Position numbers and translations under genes: made by a program. Positions 33,079-41,783 of a stretch of DNA of 64,000 nt are shown here, piece after piece. The DNA lies in assembly GCF_012843875.1 (NCBI RefSeq), contig NZ_JABAFY010000007.1, forward strand, positions 1-64,000. The letters run 5' to 3'. This DNA comes from Desulfovibrio piger (lineage in GTDB: Bacteria; Desulfobacterota; Desulfovibrionia; Desulfovibrionales; Desulfovibrionaceae). The notes under the pieces are model-generated. The model saw only the letters and a list, made by a program, of their open reading frames with translations, was not told where the DNA came from and did no database searches. Position 1 is the stretch's first letter; every line of letters begins with the position of its first letter.

Positions 33079-34014
33079 ATGAACTTTCATCAAACTTCGC
33101 GGGCGGAAGCCGCCCCGGGGCAAAAAACGATCGCCCTGCTCCGTGAGCGTGACCTCTCCCTGCCCGTGACCACCATACACGGCAACAGACCCGGGCCGCG
33201 CGTGCTGCTTACCGCCGGCATACACGGATGCGAATATTGCAGCATACAGGCAGCCATAGAGCTGGCGTCAGAACTGGACCAGGACGTCGTGGCCGGACGG
33301 CTGACCATCGTCCACCTGGCCAACGCTTCGGGATTCAGCGAACGGCTGTCCGAGATCGTGGCGGAAGACGGCAAGAACCTGAACCGGGTCTTTCCGGGCA
33401 GGGATGACGGCAGCCAGGCCGAACGTCTGGCCCATCTCATCACCAGTCTGCAGGATGATGCCGATTTTTATGTGGACATGCACGGCGGTGATCTGCACGA
33501 AAGCATGCACCCCCTCGTCTTCATCCCCGGCGTGGCCGAAAAACGGATCACGGACAGGGCAAGAGAGGCCGCCAAGGTCCTGGATGTGGACGTGCGCGTC
33601 CTTTCTTCGGCCACGACAGAAGCCTACAACTCCGCCGCCTTGCGCGGCGTACCGTCCCTGCTCATCGAACGGGGCGGCAACGGCGTCTGGTCCCGGGCCG
33701 AAGTGGATGCCTACAAGCGGGACATCCGGGCGCTGCTGGCCCATCTGCAGCTCTTGCCGCCCGTCACGGGGCTGCCCTGCCGGGAGCAGCGCGAGATCCG
33801 GGATGCCGTCTATCTGACGTCGAAGGACCAGGGCTGCTGGTACCCGGAAGTCACGCCCGGAGCGCCTGTCAGCCGGGGCACGGTACTGGGGACCGTCCGC
33901 GACATCTTTGGCCGTGCCATCGACTGCTACCGGGCCGAAAAGGACGGCATCATCCTGTACATGACGGTCTCTCTTGCCGTGAAGGCCGGTACGCCCCTGG
34001 TGGCCTACGGCTAG
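33079..34014 (+). CDS. AspA/AstE-family zinc deacylase (M14-like metallohydrolase)
   Basis: A 311-residue protein of the succinylglutamate desuccinylase/aspartoacylase family. Zinc ligands are visible as His49 and Glu52 in AGIHGCEY and His135 in VDMHGGD; the catalytic Glu197 lies in LLIERGGNG and Arg103 in NLNRVFPG. The C-terminal 80 residues form the beta-rich cap of this family. These enzymes remove an acyl group from N-acyl amino acids in the cytoplasm. It follows the MATE gene after 23 bases. No arginine-catabolic (ast) genes are nearby, so AstE itself is unlikely. Confidence 0.8.
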   Translation: MNFHQTSRAEAAPGQKTIALLRERDLSLPVTTIHGNRPGPRVLLTAGIHGCEYCSIQAAIELASELDQDVVAGRLTIVHLANASGFSERLSEIVAEDGKNLNRVFPGRDDGSQAERLAHLITSLQDDADFYVDMHGGDLHESMHPLVFIPGVAEKRITDRAREAAKVLDVDVRVLSSATTEAYNSAALRGVPSLLIERGGNGVWSRAEVDAYKRDIRALLAHLQLLPPVTGLPCREQREIRDAVYLTSKDQGCWYPEVTPGAPVSRGTVLGTVRDIFGRAIDCYRAEKDGIILYMTVSLAVKAGTPLVAYG

Positions 34015-34197
34015 ACACAAGGGCTGCCGGCCAGCGTGCAGATCCGCCTCTCCGGGGAGCCTCCGCCCCGGAAATACAGGAAATCTGCAACATGCCGGCA
34101 CTCTCCTCGTCCGGGGCGCGAAAAAGCATCCTTGACGGGCCTCGTCCCGCAAGGCGCCCTTTTCACATAAAAAATACGCCTTCCGGCAAGCATCATC

Positions 34198-35133
34198 ATG
34201 GAACTGCGCCAACTTGAACACTTTGTCACTACAGCCGATTTCGGCAGCACCCGGCGTGCTGCCGAGACCCTGTATACCTCGCAATCCAGCGTGAGCAAAA
34301 ATATCAGCATGCTGGAAGAAGAGCTGGGGGTCACGCTGTTCGTCCGCTCCAACCGCGGCGTTTCCCTGACAGAAGCAGGCAGGGAATTTTATGACCAGGC
34401 CCACGCCATCCTGCAGAACGTCCGCCTTATGAAGCAGATGGGACGGCAAAAAAAATACAAGAAAATAAACATCTCCTGCTATCCGTCCACCATGATCTCG
34501 CGGCTGTTCTGCTTTTTGTACAACACCATCAACCACGATGAATACAAGATGTCATTTCTGGAAGGGACGGTGGAGGACATCGTGGACAATGTCCATACCG
34601 GCGTTTCCGATATCGGCATCGTCTACTTTTCCAAAGACCAGCATAAATGCTTCTCGCATGTCCTTGCCCACAAGGACATCGAATTCATCGAGATCTCGCA
34701 GCATGAGCCCTGCATCTACGTAGGGCCCAAGAATCCCCTGTATGACCGGGAAAGCATCAGCTTCTCCGACCTTGATGACAACAGCTTCATCCAGCCGGTC
34801 AATGACTTCTTTTCCATAGAGCATCACCTGGACAGGATCAGTGTGGGGATGTCCAAAGCGGCAAATTTCAAAAGCCTCTTTTCCACCAACAGCGACAATC
34901 AGATCATCGAGATGCTGCTGCATACGGATATCTGCAGTTTCGGCATACGTCTGATGAATGATTCCTTCAGAAAGTATGCCATCCGGGATATTCCCATAGA
35001 TGGCTGCGGAAAATGCCTTTCTTTTGGCTACATAAAAAAGAGGAATACGACTCTTTCCACGGAATATGAAACCTTTCTTGAGCTTGTAAAAAAATATCTT
35101 TGCGATCCCCAAAACAAAAAAACAACAGCATAA
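34198..35133 (+). CDS. LysR-family transcriptional regulator
   Basis: A 311-residue protein with the LysR winged helix-turn-helix in residues 1-60 (LRQLEHFVTTADFGSTRRAA, SSVSKNISMLEEELGVTLFV) and a periplasmic-binding-like effector domain. The porin gene starts 25 bases after its stop in the same direction, so both probably share a transcript. The gene is more AT-rich than its neighbours, especially at its 3' end. It may control the porin and the nik/MATE/deacylase genes upstream; the 183-base gap before it shows no obvious T-N11-A site. Confidence 0.88.
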   Translation: MELRQLEHFVTTADFGSTRRAAETLYTSQSSVSKNISMLEEELGVTLFVRSNRGVSLTEAGREFYDQAHAILQNVRLMKQMGRQKKYKKINISCYPSTMISRLFCFLYNTINHDEYKMSFLEGTVEDIVDNVHTGVSDIGIVYFSKDQHKCFSHVLAHKDIEFIEISQHEPCIYVGPKNPLYDRESISFSDLDDNSFIQPVNDFFSIEHHLDRISVGMSKAANFKSLFSTNSDNQIIEMLLHTDICSFGIRLMNDSFRKYAIRDIPIDGCGKCLSFGYIKKRNTTLSTEYETFLELVKKYLCDPQNKKTTA

Positions 35134-35158
35134 AACTACTGTCAAAGGAGTAACGGAT

Positions 35159-36703
35159 ATGAAGAAACACCTGGCCATCCTTTTTCTTGCGGCCGGCATG
35201 CTTCTGGGGGGAGCTCAGCAGGGCCAGGCCGTGGACTTCAAGGCCAAGGGCGTATGGATCAATATGCTCGAGTACGGCGGCGGGGGAAATTTCGTTAAAA
35301 ATGACCGCAACGGCCATAACGTGACCGGATGGGGACGCTGGGGAGAGGACGAGTTCGAGGCCAAGACACGTGTCCGCCTGCAACTGGAGGCCATCGCCTC
35401 GGAAAGCCTTTCGGGGACCGTCTATTTTGAGATCGGCGCCGCCACCTGGGGCAGCGCTTCCAAAGGAGGTGCTCTGGGTGCTGACAAGAATATCGTCAAG
35501 ATAAAGCACAGCTATCTGGACTGGGTCGTCCCCGGCACGGCCGTCAAGGCCCGCATGGGCATCCAGCGTATCTTCCTGCCGGATTACGCCTCCGAGGCTT
35601 CGCAGGTCTTCGATGCCGACGTGGCGGGGATCAACGTGTCCGCCCCTCTTGGCGAGCACGCCGCCGTGACGGCATTCTGGGCACGGCCATTCAATGACAA
35701 CTGGAGCGGGGGGGCGGACGGAACGACCCACTACCTGGACAATGTGGACGTATTCGGACTTTTGCTGCCTCTGACCTTCGAAGGCGTACGCCTGACCCCC
35801 TGGGCCATGCTGGGCATGGTGGGCAGCAATGCCTTCCGCTCCGGCAATGACTACTATGGCAGCGGCTACGGTTCGGGCATAGGCCCTTCGTGGTATGCCC
35901 TGCCCGCCCACAAGGCTGACGGCACCTCGGCCAATGCCTACGGAACGGCATTCTGGGCAGGCCTGACCGGCGAGATCACGGCTGCCGATCCCTTCCGGCT
36001 GGCCTGGAGCGTCAATTACGGCACCTTCGATTCCGGTGAAGAAGCCCTGAACCGCAGCGGCTGGTATGCCTCACTGCTGGCCGAATACAAACTGGACTGG
36101 GGCACGCCCGGCATCTATGCCTGGTACAGCAGCGGTGATGACGATGATCCGACGAACGGTTCCGAGCGGCTGCCGTCCTTTGATTACAATAACGAATGCA
36201 CCAGCGGTTTTTCCGGCTTCGGGACGCTCGGGACCTGGACCATCGGCCGCGATGCCGTACTGGGCTATACCCTGGCCGGTACATGGGGCTTTGGTGCGCG
36301 CATCCGGGACCTGAGCTTCATCGACAAACTCAGCCACACCATCCGTGTCAACTTCTATAACGGGACCAATGCCCCCAGGATGGCCCGCTACATCAAGGGA
36401 GAACTGGACGTTCCCGGCCATGCGGGCCGCAGCCTGTACGGCACGGCCTCGGACTTCAATAACGTCAACACCAATGGCGGCATCTACCTGACGCAGCGGG
36501 ACTATGCCGCGGAATTCGGCATCATGAGCTCCTACCAGATCTATGACAACCTGCGTCTGCTTGTGGAAGCCAACTATATAGCCCTCTGGCTGGATCAGTC
36601 GTCCGATGTCTGGGGAGGTTTCAGCAAAAACGGCAGCTGGCACCGTGCCAACAGCATCGAGGACGCCTGGAACGTCAACATGAGCTTCATCTACAAATTC
36701 TAG
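35159..36703 (+). CDS. Desulfovibrio-type outer-membrane porin
   Basis: A 514-residue protein with signal peptide (residues 1 to about 23, ending in GQA) and many alternating amphipathic strands ending in aromatic residues; the last residue is Phe (NMSFIYKF), as expected for BAM-assembled beta barrels. The N-terminal region (DFKAKGVWINMLEYGGGGNF, EFEAKTRVRLQLEAIASESL) resembles the 'outer membrane homotrimeric porin' family abundant in Desulfovibrio. AAAGGAG precedes the ATG. Linkage to LysR and the uptake genes suggests inducible entry of a specific solute. Confidence 0.85.
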   Translation: MKKHLAILFLAAGMLLGGAQQGQAVDFKAKGVWINMLEYGGGGNFVKNDRNGHNVTGWGRWGEDEFEAKTRVRLQLEAIASESLSGTVYFEIGAATWGSASKGGALGADKNIVKIKHSYLDWVVPGTAVKARMGIQRIFLPDYASEASQVFDADVAGINVSAPLGEHAAVTAFWARPFNDNWSGGADGTTHYLDNVDVFGLLLPLTFEGVRLTPWAMLGMVGSNAFRSGNDYYGSGYGSGIGPSWYALPAHKADGTSANAYGTAFWAGLTGEITAADPFRLAWSVNYGTFDSGEEALNRSGWYASLLAEYKLDWGTPGIYAWYSSGDDDDPTNGSERLPSFDYNNECTSGFSGFGTLGTWTIGRDAVLGYTLAGTWGFGARIRDLSFIDKLSHTIRVNFYNGTNAPRMARYIKGELDVPGHAGRSLYGTASDFNNVNTNGGIYLTQRDYAAEFGIMSSYQIYDNLRLLVEANYIALWLDQSSDVWGGFSKNGSWHRANSIEDAWNVNMSFIYKF

Positions 36704-36742
36704 GTTTCGTAAAATGCGGGCCGGACATGTTTGACGCCGTCA

Positions 36743-37000
36743 TCAGGCCGGCCTGCCGCACAAAACCTCTTCCTGCCGCAGGTGACCTGCCTTTCGGGGC
36801 TGTTGCCTGCGGCTTTCCATCTTGCGGGTCCCCACCCACATCCGGGCATAGCCTGCAGCACTGCTGCGCAGGGCGATATACAGCAGCCCCCGCAGGGGCG
36901 CGGGCAGAAGATGCAGCAGCACATCGCGGCAGCCTTCCCGCAGGCGCAGGGAAAGCTGCTGTTCCAGTACCTGGCAAAGTATCCTGTCATTGTCGGTCAT
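36743..37000 (-). CDS. Small protein of unknown function downstream of the DUF364 gene
   Basis: An 85-residue ORF with a strong ribosome site (GGAGG, seven bases before the ATG). The N-terminal half is amphipathic (ILCQVLEQQLSLRLREGCRD then VLLHLLPAPLRGLLYIALRS) and the C-terminal half is basic, with four Cys in all. It lies about 120 bases after the DUF364 stop on the same strand. No family recognised. The good Shine-Dalgarno is the main support; it could be a chance ORF. Confidence 0.4.
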   Translation of the reverse strand: MTDNDRILCQVLEQQLSLRLREGCRDVLLHLLPAPLRGLLYIALRSSAAGYARMWVGTRKMESRRQQPRKAGHLRQEEVLCGRPA

Positions 37001-37122
37001 ATGCTTACCTCCGCATATGCCGACAGTCTGGATCCCCTTACCTGTCAGGATGATGTCGGACAACCGACATTCTCCCGACAGCCAAGCAAGGGGACGCCAT
37101 GGCCAGTCCCGCCGGGCAGGCC

Positions 37123-37869
37123 TCAGGCCGACATGGGGCAGAAGCGTTCCGCCCCCAGGACATGCGCCGCCCCGGCACAGGAGGTACCGAAGAACAGCAC
37201 CGGCTTGCCGATACCCAGAAAATTGACGAACGAACCGTTGCAAAGCGTGCTGCCCGTACACAGCACCAGCTCGGCCCAGTCCCGCACCACATCCTGATAG
37301 GCTGCCATGCCGTCTTCCACCAGCACGCCGGACCGGACCGTCCCCACGATCTCGGGATTGAGATCCAGCACCCGCACGCTGAATTCTTTGGACAGCCGTG
37401 CCAGCAGCGCAGGCTGGAACCCCACCAGGGCGATGCGCGGCGTACCGAAGCGCTCCCGGACAAGAGCGGCATACCGTTCCGCGCACAGCTCCGGCCCGTC
37501 ATCGCGGCAGTGGACCGTATTGCCGATTTCGCCCACTGCCCGCAAAACGGCATTGAGCGTGGCCACCAGCATCCCGGCTGCCTGGGGATCATGTGTCGTG
37601 TCCAGTTCAAGCACATCGGCCAGCGAGCCCTCGAAATCCACCGGCGCACTGGTGAATGCCTGCCCAAGAGCCTCGCCGAACCGGGCCTGGAGCATGACTT
37701 CCCTGCCGTTGAGAATGGGATAGTCCGTGCGCGCGGTCCTCCCTATGGCTTCTTCCGGGGTAAGGCCGCGGCTTTTCAGGCTGATACTGCGCTCGTCCAG
37801 ATGATGCCGTGCGATGGCATCACGCAATGCCTCCTTGAGGCGGGCATACAGGATTTCTTCCGTCATCAT
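37123..37869 (-). CDS. DUF364/DUF4213 'putative heavy-metal chelation' protein
   Basis: A 248-residue protein with an N-terminal DUF4213-like domain (RGLTPEEAIGRTARTDYPIL) and a C-terminal DUF364 domain. The latter contains IALVGFQPALLARL, DLNPEIVG and CTGSTLCNGSFVNFL, the signature Ser/Thr-Asn loop of the family. Members have a Rossmann-like C-terminal domain and are linked to metal or cofactor handling on weak evidence. GGAGG lies eight bases before the ATG at 37869 (ATGATG). The gene faces the porin operon from the opposite strand. Confidence 0.78.
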   Translation of the reverse strand: MMTEEILYARLKEALRDAIARHHLDERSISLKSRGLTPEEAIGRTARTDYPILNGREVMLQARFGEALGQAFTSAPVDFEGSLADVLELDTTHDPQAAGMLVATLNAVLRAVGEIGNTVHCRDDGPELCAERYAALVRERFGTPRIALVGFQPALLARLSKEFSVRVLDLNPEIVGTVRSGVLVEDGMAAYQDVVRDWAELVLCTGSTLCNGSFVNFLGIGKPVLFFGTSCAGAAHVLGAERFCPMSA

Positions 37870-38156
37870 GGTCCATACCTCCGAATGGTAACGGGCGTCT
37901 TCCAGCCTGAAAGACGCCCCCAAAAAACACCAGTATAGCGGCAATAGCCGGCGTTTTCGCTGCCCTGTCATCCGCCACGTTGCCAGGCGCATGCCATGTC
38001 CCGGCCCGGACACCTGCAGCCAGACGGCGGAAGCCCTCCGGCCTCCTTTTTACCGGTCCGACCGGAGAAAACGCGTGCCCCGGTCATGCTTGCCGCGGCT
38101 GACAGTCTGCCCGCAGCCTCAAAAAGAACTCCGGCCCATCCTCTGCCCCGCCAACG

Positions 38157-38181
38157 AAAAAGGCTGCCCCATGCGGGACAG
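38157..38181 (-). terminator. Terminator of the MprF-like gene
   Basis: On the minus strand GGCTGTCCC / GGGGCAGCC with a short loop, followed by TTTTT, 20 bases after the stop of the gene ending at 38202. Confidence 0.85.
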
Positions 38182-38201
38182 CCCTCAGATACATCTCGAC
38201 T

Positions 38202-39782
38202 TCAGACGCGCGGGACACGCCCGGATTGCAGATTGCGTTCCTGCAGGCGCTTGCGGGCCCGCAGGCTGACCCGGACGAGCCACGACACCAGGACCACGAC
38301 CGCGATGCCCACATCGGCCAGCAGCACGCGCGAAGCGTTGAAGTGCTGCTCAAAGCCCCACAGGGTGGCCCTGTCCCATGCCGGATGGTAGATGAACCAG
38401 CCCAGGCCCATGGCCAGGCCCAGAGCCGCAAAGGCGAGGACCAGCCAGTGTGCCGGGATGGCTTCTTCCCAGAAGAAGGAAGAACGATAGAAGCGGCGCC
38501 GGGACAGCCAGACCGTTATAAGCACCACCAGGGCGGCACCGGCGGCCAGGAAGGAGAGGCCCTTGAGCAAAGCCCCTGCGATGCCCAGCAGCAACAGGAT
38601 CACCGCCATCCAGAAGGCACGGTTCTGGCGCCGCTCCAGCCCATAGGCCACGAAGAGCAGCAAGGCCCCGGAAAGCGCACAGACCAGATGCCCGCCCATG
38701 AGCAGGGTACGGGGAAGGAAGTCGTCAAGCTGCGCCACCACGGCGGGCAGCGTCGGCAGCATGGCGGAGACCAGCAGGATGCAGCCGCCCACGAAGGTGG
38801 TGTAGGCCGCGATGGAATGGGAAAGTACCGAAAGCCAGCGTCCCGCTTCCCGCAGGGTATTGCGGCTTTGCCGGGCTTCGTACACGGCCAGCAGGGCCGC
38901 GGCGGCCAGCAGCGGCAGGATGAAATAGATCAGGCGGAACAGCAGCACGGCTGCAAAAACAGCCTGCTCGCGCGGGGTATGCGTCAGGTGCAGGATGACC
39001 AGCTCGAAGACCCCCACGCCACCGGGCACGTGGGTCAGCACCACGGCCACCTGCGCCATGAGGTAGCTGGGCAGGAAGTCGATGAAGCCGATGCCCAGAT
39101 CATCGGGCAGCAGCACATACATGCAGGCGGCGGCAGCGATCAGGTCCACCCCGGCCACGACCATCTGGGCCACGGCGATGCGGGGGATGGGGAAGACGAA
39201 TTCCTTGCCGAAGATATGGACCGGTTTGCGGATGGTGAAGCACAGCACCAGATAGGAAAGGGCAATGGCCAGCAGGATGCCCCCCAGGAAGCGTACGTCA
39301 TGGATGGGCATCTTGGCCAGCAGCTCGTCAGGGATCACGGGCGGCGCCAGCAGGAAGACCACGCCGCACAGTCCCAGGGCACCGACCCAGAAGGTGACGG
39401 CCAGCATGAGCACGAGACGGACGATCTCGACCAGGGAAAAGCCCCAGGCAGAATAGAACCGGTAGCGGACGCTCGTACCGCCCAGCAGTGCCCCGAAGTT
39501 GTAGCTGACGGCCTGCCCTACCAGGGAAACGAGCCCCACACGCGGCAGGGGCAGGGATTTGTGGATGGCCTTCAGGGCGAGCCAGTCATAGCCCACCAGG
39601 ATGATGTAGTTGACGATCATCAGGCCGATGGAGAAACAGATACTGCCCGTGGAGACCTGCTGGATGCTTTCTCTGATCTGGGCGATGCTGTAAGCTTTGA
39701 GCTTGTGATACAGGAGATATATGGCCAGCACGAAAAGTGCCGTTATGAGTACAGGCCCCAGGTAACGCAAGTATTTTTTCAT
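38202..39782 (-). CDS. MprF-like integral membrane protein (lysylphosphatidylglycerol synthase TM / UPF0104 region only)
   Basis: A 526-residue protein with about 14 membrane helices. The first half has the UPF0104/MprF flippase pattern: YNFGALLGGTSVRYRFYSAWG near residue 100 and HVPGGVGVFELVILHL near 255. The C-terminal DUF2156 synthase domain of full-length MprF is absent; the protein ends soon after its last helix. It therefore may flip lipids rather than aminoacylate them. The ATG at 39782 begins a normal first helix; the upstream extension of the ORF is not needed. Confidence 0.8.
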   Translation of the reverse strand: MKKYLRYLGPVLITALFVLAIYLLYHKLKAYSIAQIRESIQQVSTGSICFSIGLMIVNYIILVGYDWLALKAIHKSLPLPRVGLVSLVGQAVSYNFGALLGGTSVRYRFYSAWGFSLVEIVRLVLMLAVTFWVGALGLCGVVFLLAPPVIPDELLAKMPIHDVRFLGGILLAIALSYLVLCFTIRKPVHIFGKEFVFPIPRIAVAQMVVAGVDLIAAAACMYVLLPDDLGIGFIDFLPSYLMAQVAVVLTHVPGGVGVFELVILHLTHTPREQAVFAAVLLFRLIYFILPLLAAAALLAVYEARQSRNTLREAGRWLSVLSHSIAAYTTFVGGCILLVSAMLPTLPAVVAQLDDFLPRTLLMGGHLVCALSGALLLFVAYGLERRQNRAFWMAVILLLLGIAGALLKGLSFLAAGAALVVLITVWLSRRRFYRSSFFWEEAIPAHWLVLAFAALGLAMGLGWFIYHPAWDRATLWGFEQHFNASRVLLADVGIAVVVLVSWLVRVSLRARKRLQERNLQSGRVPRV

Positions 39783-39907
39783 GGCGTTCCGGCAAGGTAA
39801 GAAGTTGTTCAAATTATCTTCACCATATACGCAGCTGCCTCCCGGTGCAAGCCTCAACATGCCCGGCGGCATCCCCGCAGACGGGTGATCCGTATGGTCT
39901 GCGGGGC

Positions 39908-39936
39908 TTGACCAATATTGGGGCAACGGCTATAGT
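39908..39936 (+). promoter_or_regulatory. Sigma-70 promoter of greA
   Basis: TTGACC, 17 bases, TATAGT. It lies 83 bases upstream of the greA ATG. Confidence 0.75.
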
Positions 39937-40018
39937 CCAAATAACGAATACAGTTTTCACGCGCTCCGCTGCCCGCGCAGCGGACGCTTTTTTTTCATCT
40001 GACGAACAGAGGTGTATC

Positions 40019-40513
40019 ATGGCCGTGACCAATATCCCCATTTCCAAGCAGGGCTACAAGCGTCTGGAAGAAGAGCTGGCCCGCCTGAAGAGCGAACGCC
40101 CCGCCATCATCCAGGCCATCAAGGAGGCCCGTGAAGAAGGCGACCTGCGCGAAAACGCCGGTTATGATGCCGCCCGCGAACGCCAGGGCATGGCGGAAGC
40201 GCGCATCAAGTATATCGAGTCCCGCATGGCTCTTTACCAGGTGGTCGACCTGGACAAGCTGAGCGGTGACAAGGTCATCTTCGGCTCCACGGTGGAAGTG
40301 GAAGACGTGGATACCGAAGAAAGCCGCACCTACACCATCCTCGGTCCCGACGAAGCCGAGCCCGCCAAGGGTTCCATCTCCTTCCTCTCGCCCGTGGGCC
40401 AGGCCCTGCTGGGCAAGGAAGTGGGCGACGAAGTGAGCGTGGACATCCCGCGCGGCCGCGTCACCTACGAGATCGTGGACATCACCTTCCGCGGCTCCAG
40501 CATCTTCGACTAA
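40019..40513 (+). CDS. greA: Transcript cleavage factor GreA
   Basis: A 164-residue protein, normal GreA length. The N-terminal coiled coil has the acidic tip (EAREEGDLRENAGYDAARE, with the Asp-Leu-Arg-Glu-Asn segment) that enters the polymerase channel. The C-terminal FKBP-like domain contains SFLSPVGQALLGKEVGDEV. The factor rescues backtracked RNA polymerase. AGAGG lies six bases before the ATG. It appears to be a single-gene unit with its own promoter and terminator. Confidence 0.95.
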   Translation: MAVTNIPISKQGYKRLEEELARLKSERPAIIQAIKEAREEGDLRENAGYDAARERQGMAEARIKYIESRMALYQVVDLDKLSGDKVIFGSTVEVEDVDTEESRTYTILGPDEAEPAKGSISFLSPVGQALLGKEVGDEVSVDIPRGRVTYEIVDITFRGSSIFD

Positions 40514-40535
40514 CCGTTGGCACCGGAACACCATC

Positions 40536-40569
40536 AAGCCCTGCTGCATCCCTGCACAGGGCTTTTTTT
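40536..40569 (+). terminator. Terminator of greA
   Basis: AAGCCCTG / CAGGGCTT hairpin followed by a run of T. Confidence 0.9.
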
Positions 40570-40674
40570 CGGCTTCTGCCCCGCGGTCGTCCCTCTTCCC
40601 ACAGGGAACTTGGCAGCTCCGGCCCCGCGTGCTATCCTCGCCCAGACCCATTCTGCCGCTTAAAGGTTCCCCGC

Positions 40675-41778
40675 ATGCCCAACATGTTGCCGCGCCTCCT
40701 GTACATCCTTGCCGCACTGGCCTGGTTCCTGCTGCTCCGCCCCAACCCCGTCACCATCGTCATGGCCGGATGCTTCGCCTGCCTGACGCTGCCCGTCTAC
40801 CGGCGTATGCGCTGCACGATCCGGCACTGGCGCAAGCGTCTGCGCCTGCGCCATCCGGGCAGGCTGGGGCACATCGTGATCTCCTGCTCCCATCGCCTGC
40901 CGCTGTACGGCTATATCGTCATGATCTTCTCGGCTGTGGTCATCCCCATCAGCACCTTGGTGCTGCTGGTGTCGCCCCAGGTGGCCGGCGGTCTGGCCAG
41001 GCTGCGGGAACTCCAGGCAAACAACTTCCAGCTGCCGCCCGAATGGGTCATGCGCTTCCAGGAGCTGCGCCACAGCCTGGCGGACTATCCCAAAGTGGAC
41101 AAGATGATCTCGGAGTTCCTCAGCAACCTCGATGCCATGCTGGCCGATACCATGGGCCTGCTCATCAACCGCAGCGTGGACGTGCTGGGCGGCACCATGA
41201 CCGTCCTCTGGACCCTGTTCCTCTTCGTGACGCTCACGGTCATCTTTGCCGCCTACGCAAGCCGCATCAACCTGATCACGGCCCGCATCTTCCACATACC
41301 AGCCACCATGCTGGGCCGTTTCGTCCTGGCCATCCGCCGGGCCCTGCAGGGCGTCATGCTGGGCATCGTCCTGGTGGCCATCGCCCAGGGGGTCCTGTGC
41401 GGTATCGGCTTTGCCGTGGCGGGCATCAAGCAGCCTGCCTTCTGGGGGCTGCTGGCCACGGTCGTGGCGCCCATCCCCTTTGTGGGCACGGCGCTCGTCT
41501 GGGGCCCGCTCTGTCTTTCCCTCTGGTTCTCCGGCGCCACCATGCCCGCCGTGGGCCTGGCCCTCTGGGGCACGCTGGCCGTGACCAGCGTGGACAACAT
41601 CCTGCGCCCCCTGTTCCTGCAACAGGGCATCAATGCTCCTTTCTTCGTACTGATCATCGCCATCCTCTGCGGTCTTGGCAGTTTTGGTCCCATGGGGCTC
41701 ATCATCGGCCCCGTGCTGCTGGCCATCGCCATGCAGGCTGTGGAAGAAGCCCATCAAACCTACCACCATATGGCCTGA
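40675..41778 (+). CDS. AI-2E family transporter (PerM/YdiK type)
   Basis: A 367-residue membrane protein with the AI-2E/PerM family layout: two N-terminal helices, a third helix before a long soluble loop (about 105-155, FQELRHSLADYPKVDKMISE), then a cluster of C-terminal helices with GVLCGIGFAVAGIKQPAFWG and FFVLIIAILCGLGSFGPMGL. Family members are putative export or Na+/H+-coupled permeases; AI-2 transport cannot be assumed. The carboxypeptidase gene starts five bases after its stop. Confidence 0.88.
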   Translation: MPNMLPRLLYILAALAWFLLLRPNPVTIVMAGCFACLTLPVYRRMRCTIRHWRKRLRLRHPGRLGHIVISCSHRLPLYGYIVMIFSAVVIPISTLVLLVSPQVAGGLARLRELQANNFQLPPEWVMRFQELRHSLADYPKVDKMISEFLSNLDAMLADTMGLLINRSVDVLGGTMTVLWTLFLFVTLTVIFAAYASRINLITARIFHIPATMLGRFVLAIRRALQGVMLGIVLVAIAQGVLCGIGFAVAGIKQPAFWGLLATVVAPIPFVGTALVWGPLCLSLWFSGATMPAVGLALWGTLAVTSVDNILRPLFLQQGINAPFFVLIIAILCGLGSFGPMGLIIGPVLLAIAMQAVEEAHQTYHHMA

Positions 41779-41783
41779 AGCTC

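Noticed and set aside
40629..41780. In-frame extension of the carboxypeptidase ORF over the AI-2E gene
   Set aside because: The AI-2E permease occupies this stretch in another frame with clear family motifs; the carboxypeptidase begins at 41784 with its signal peptide.
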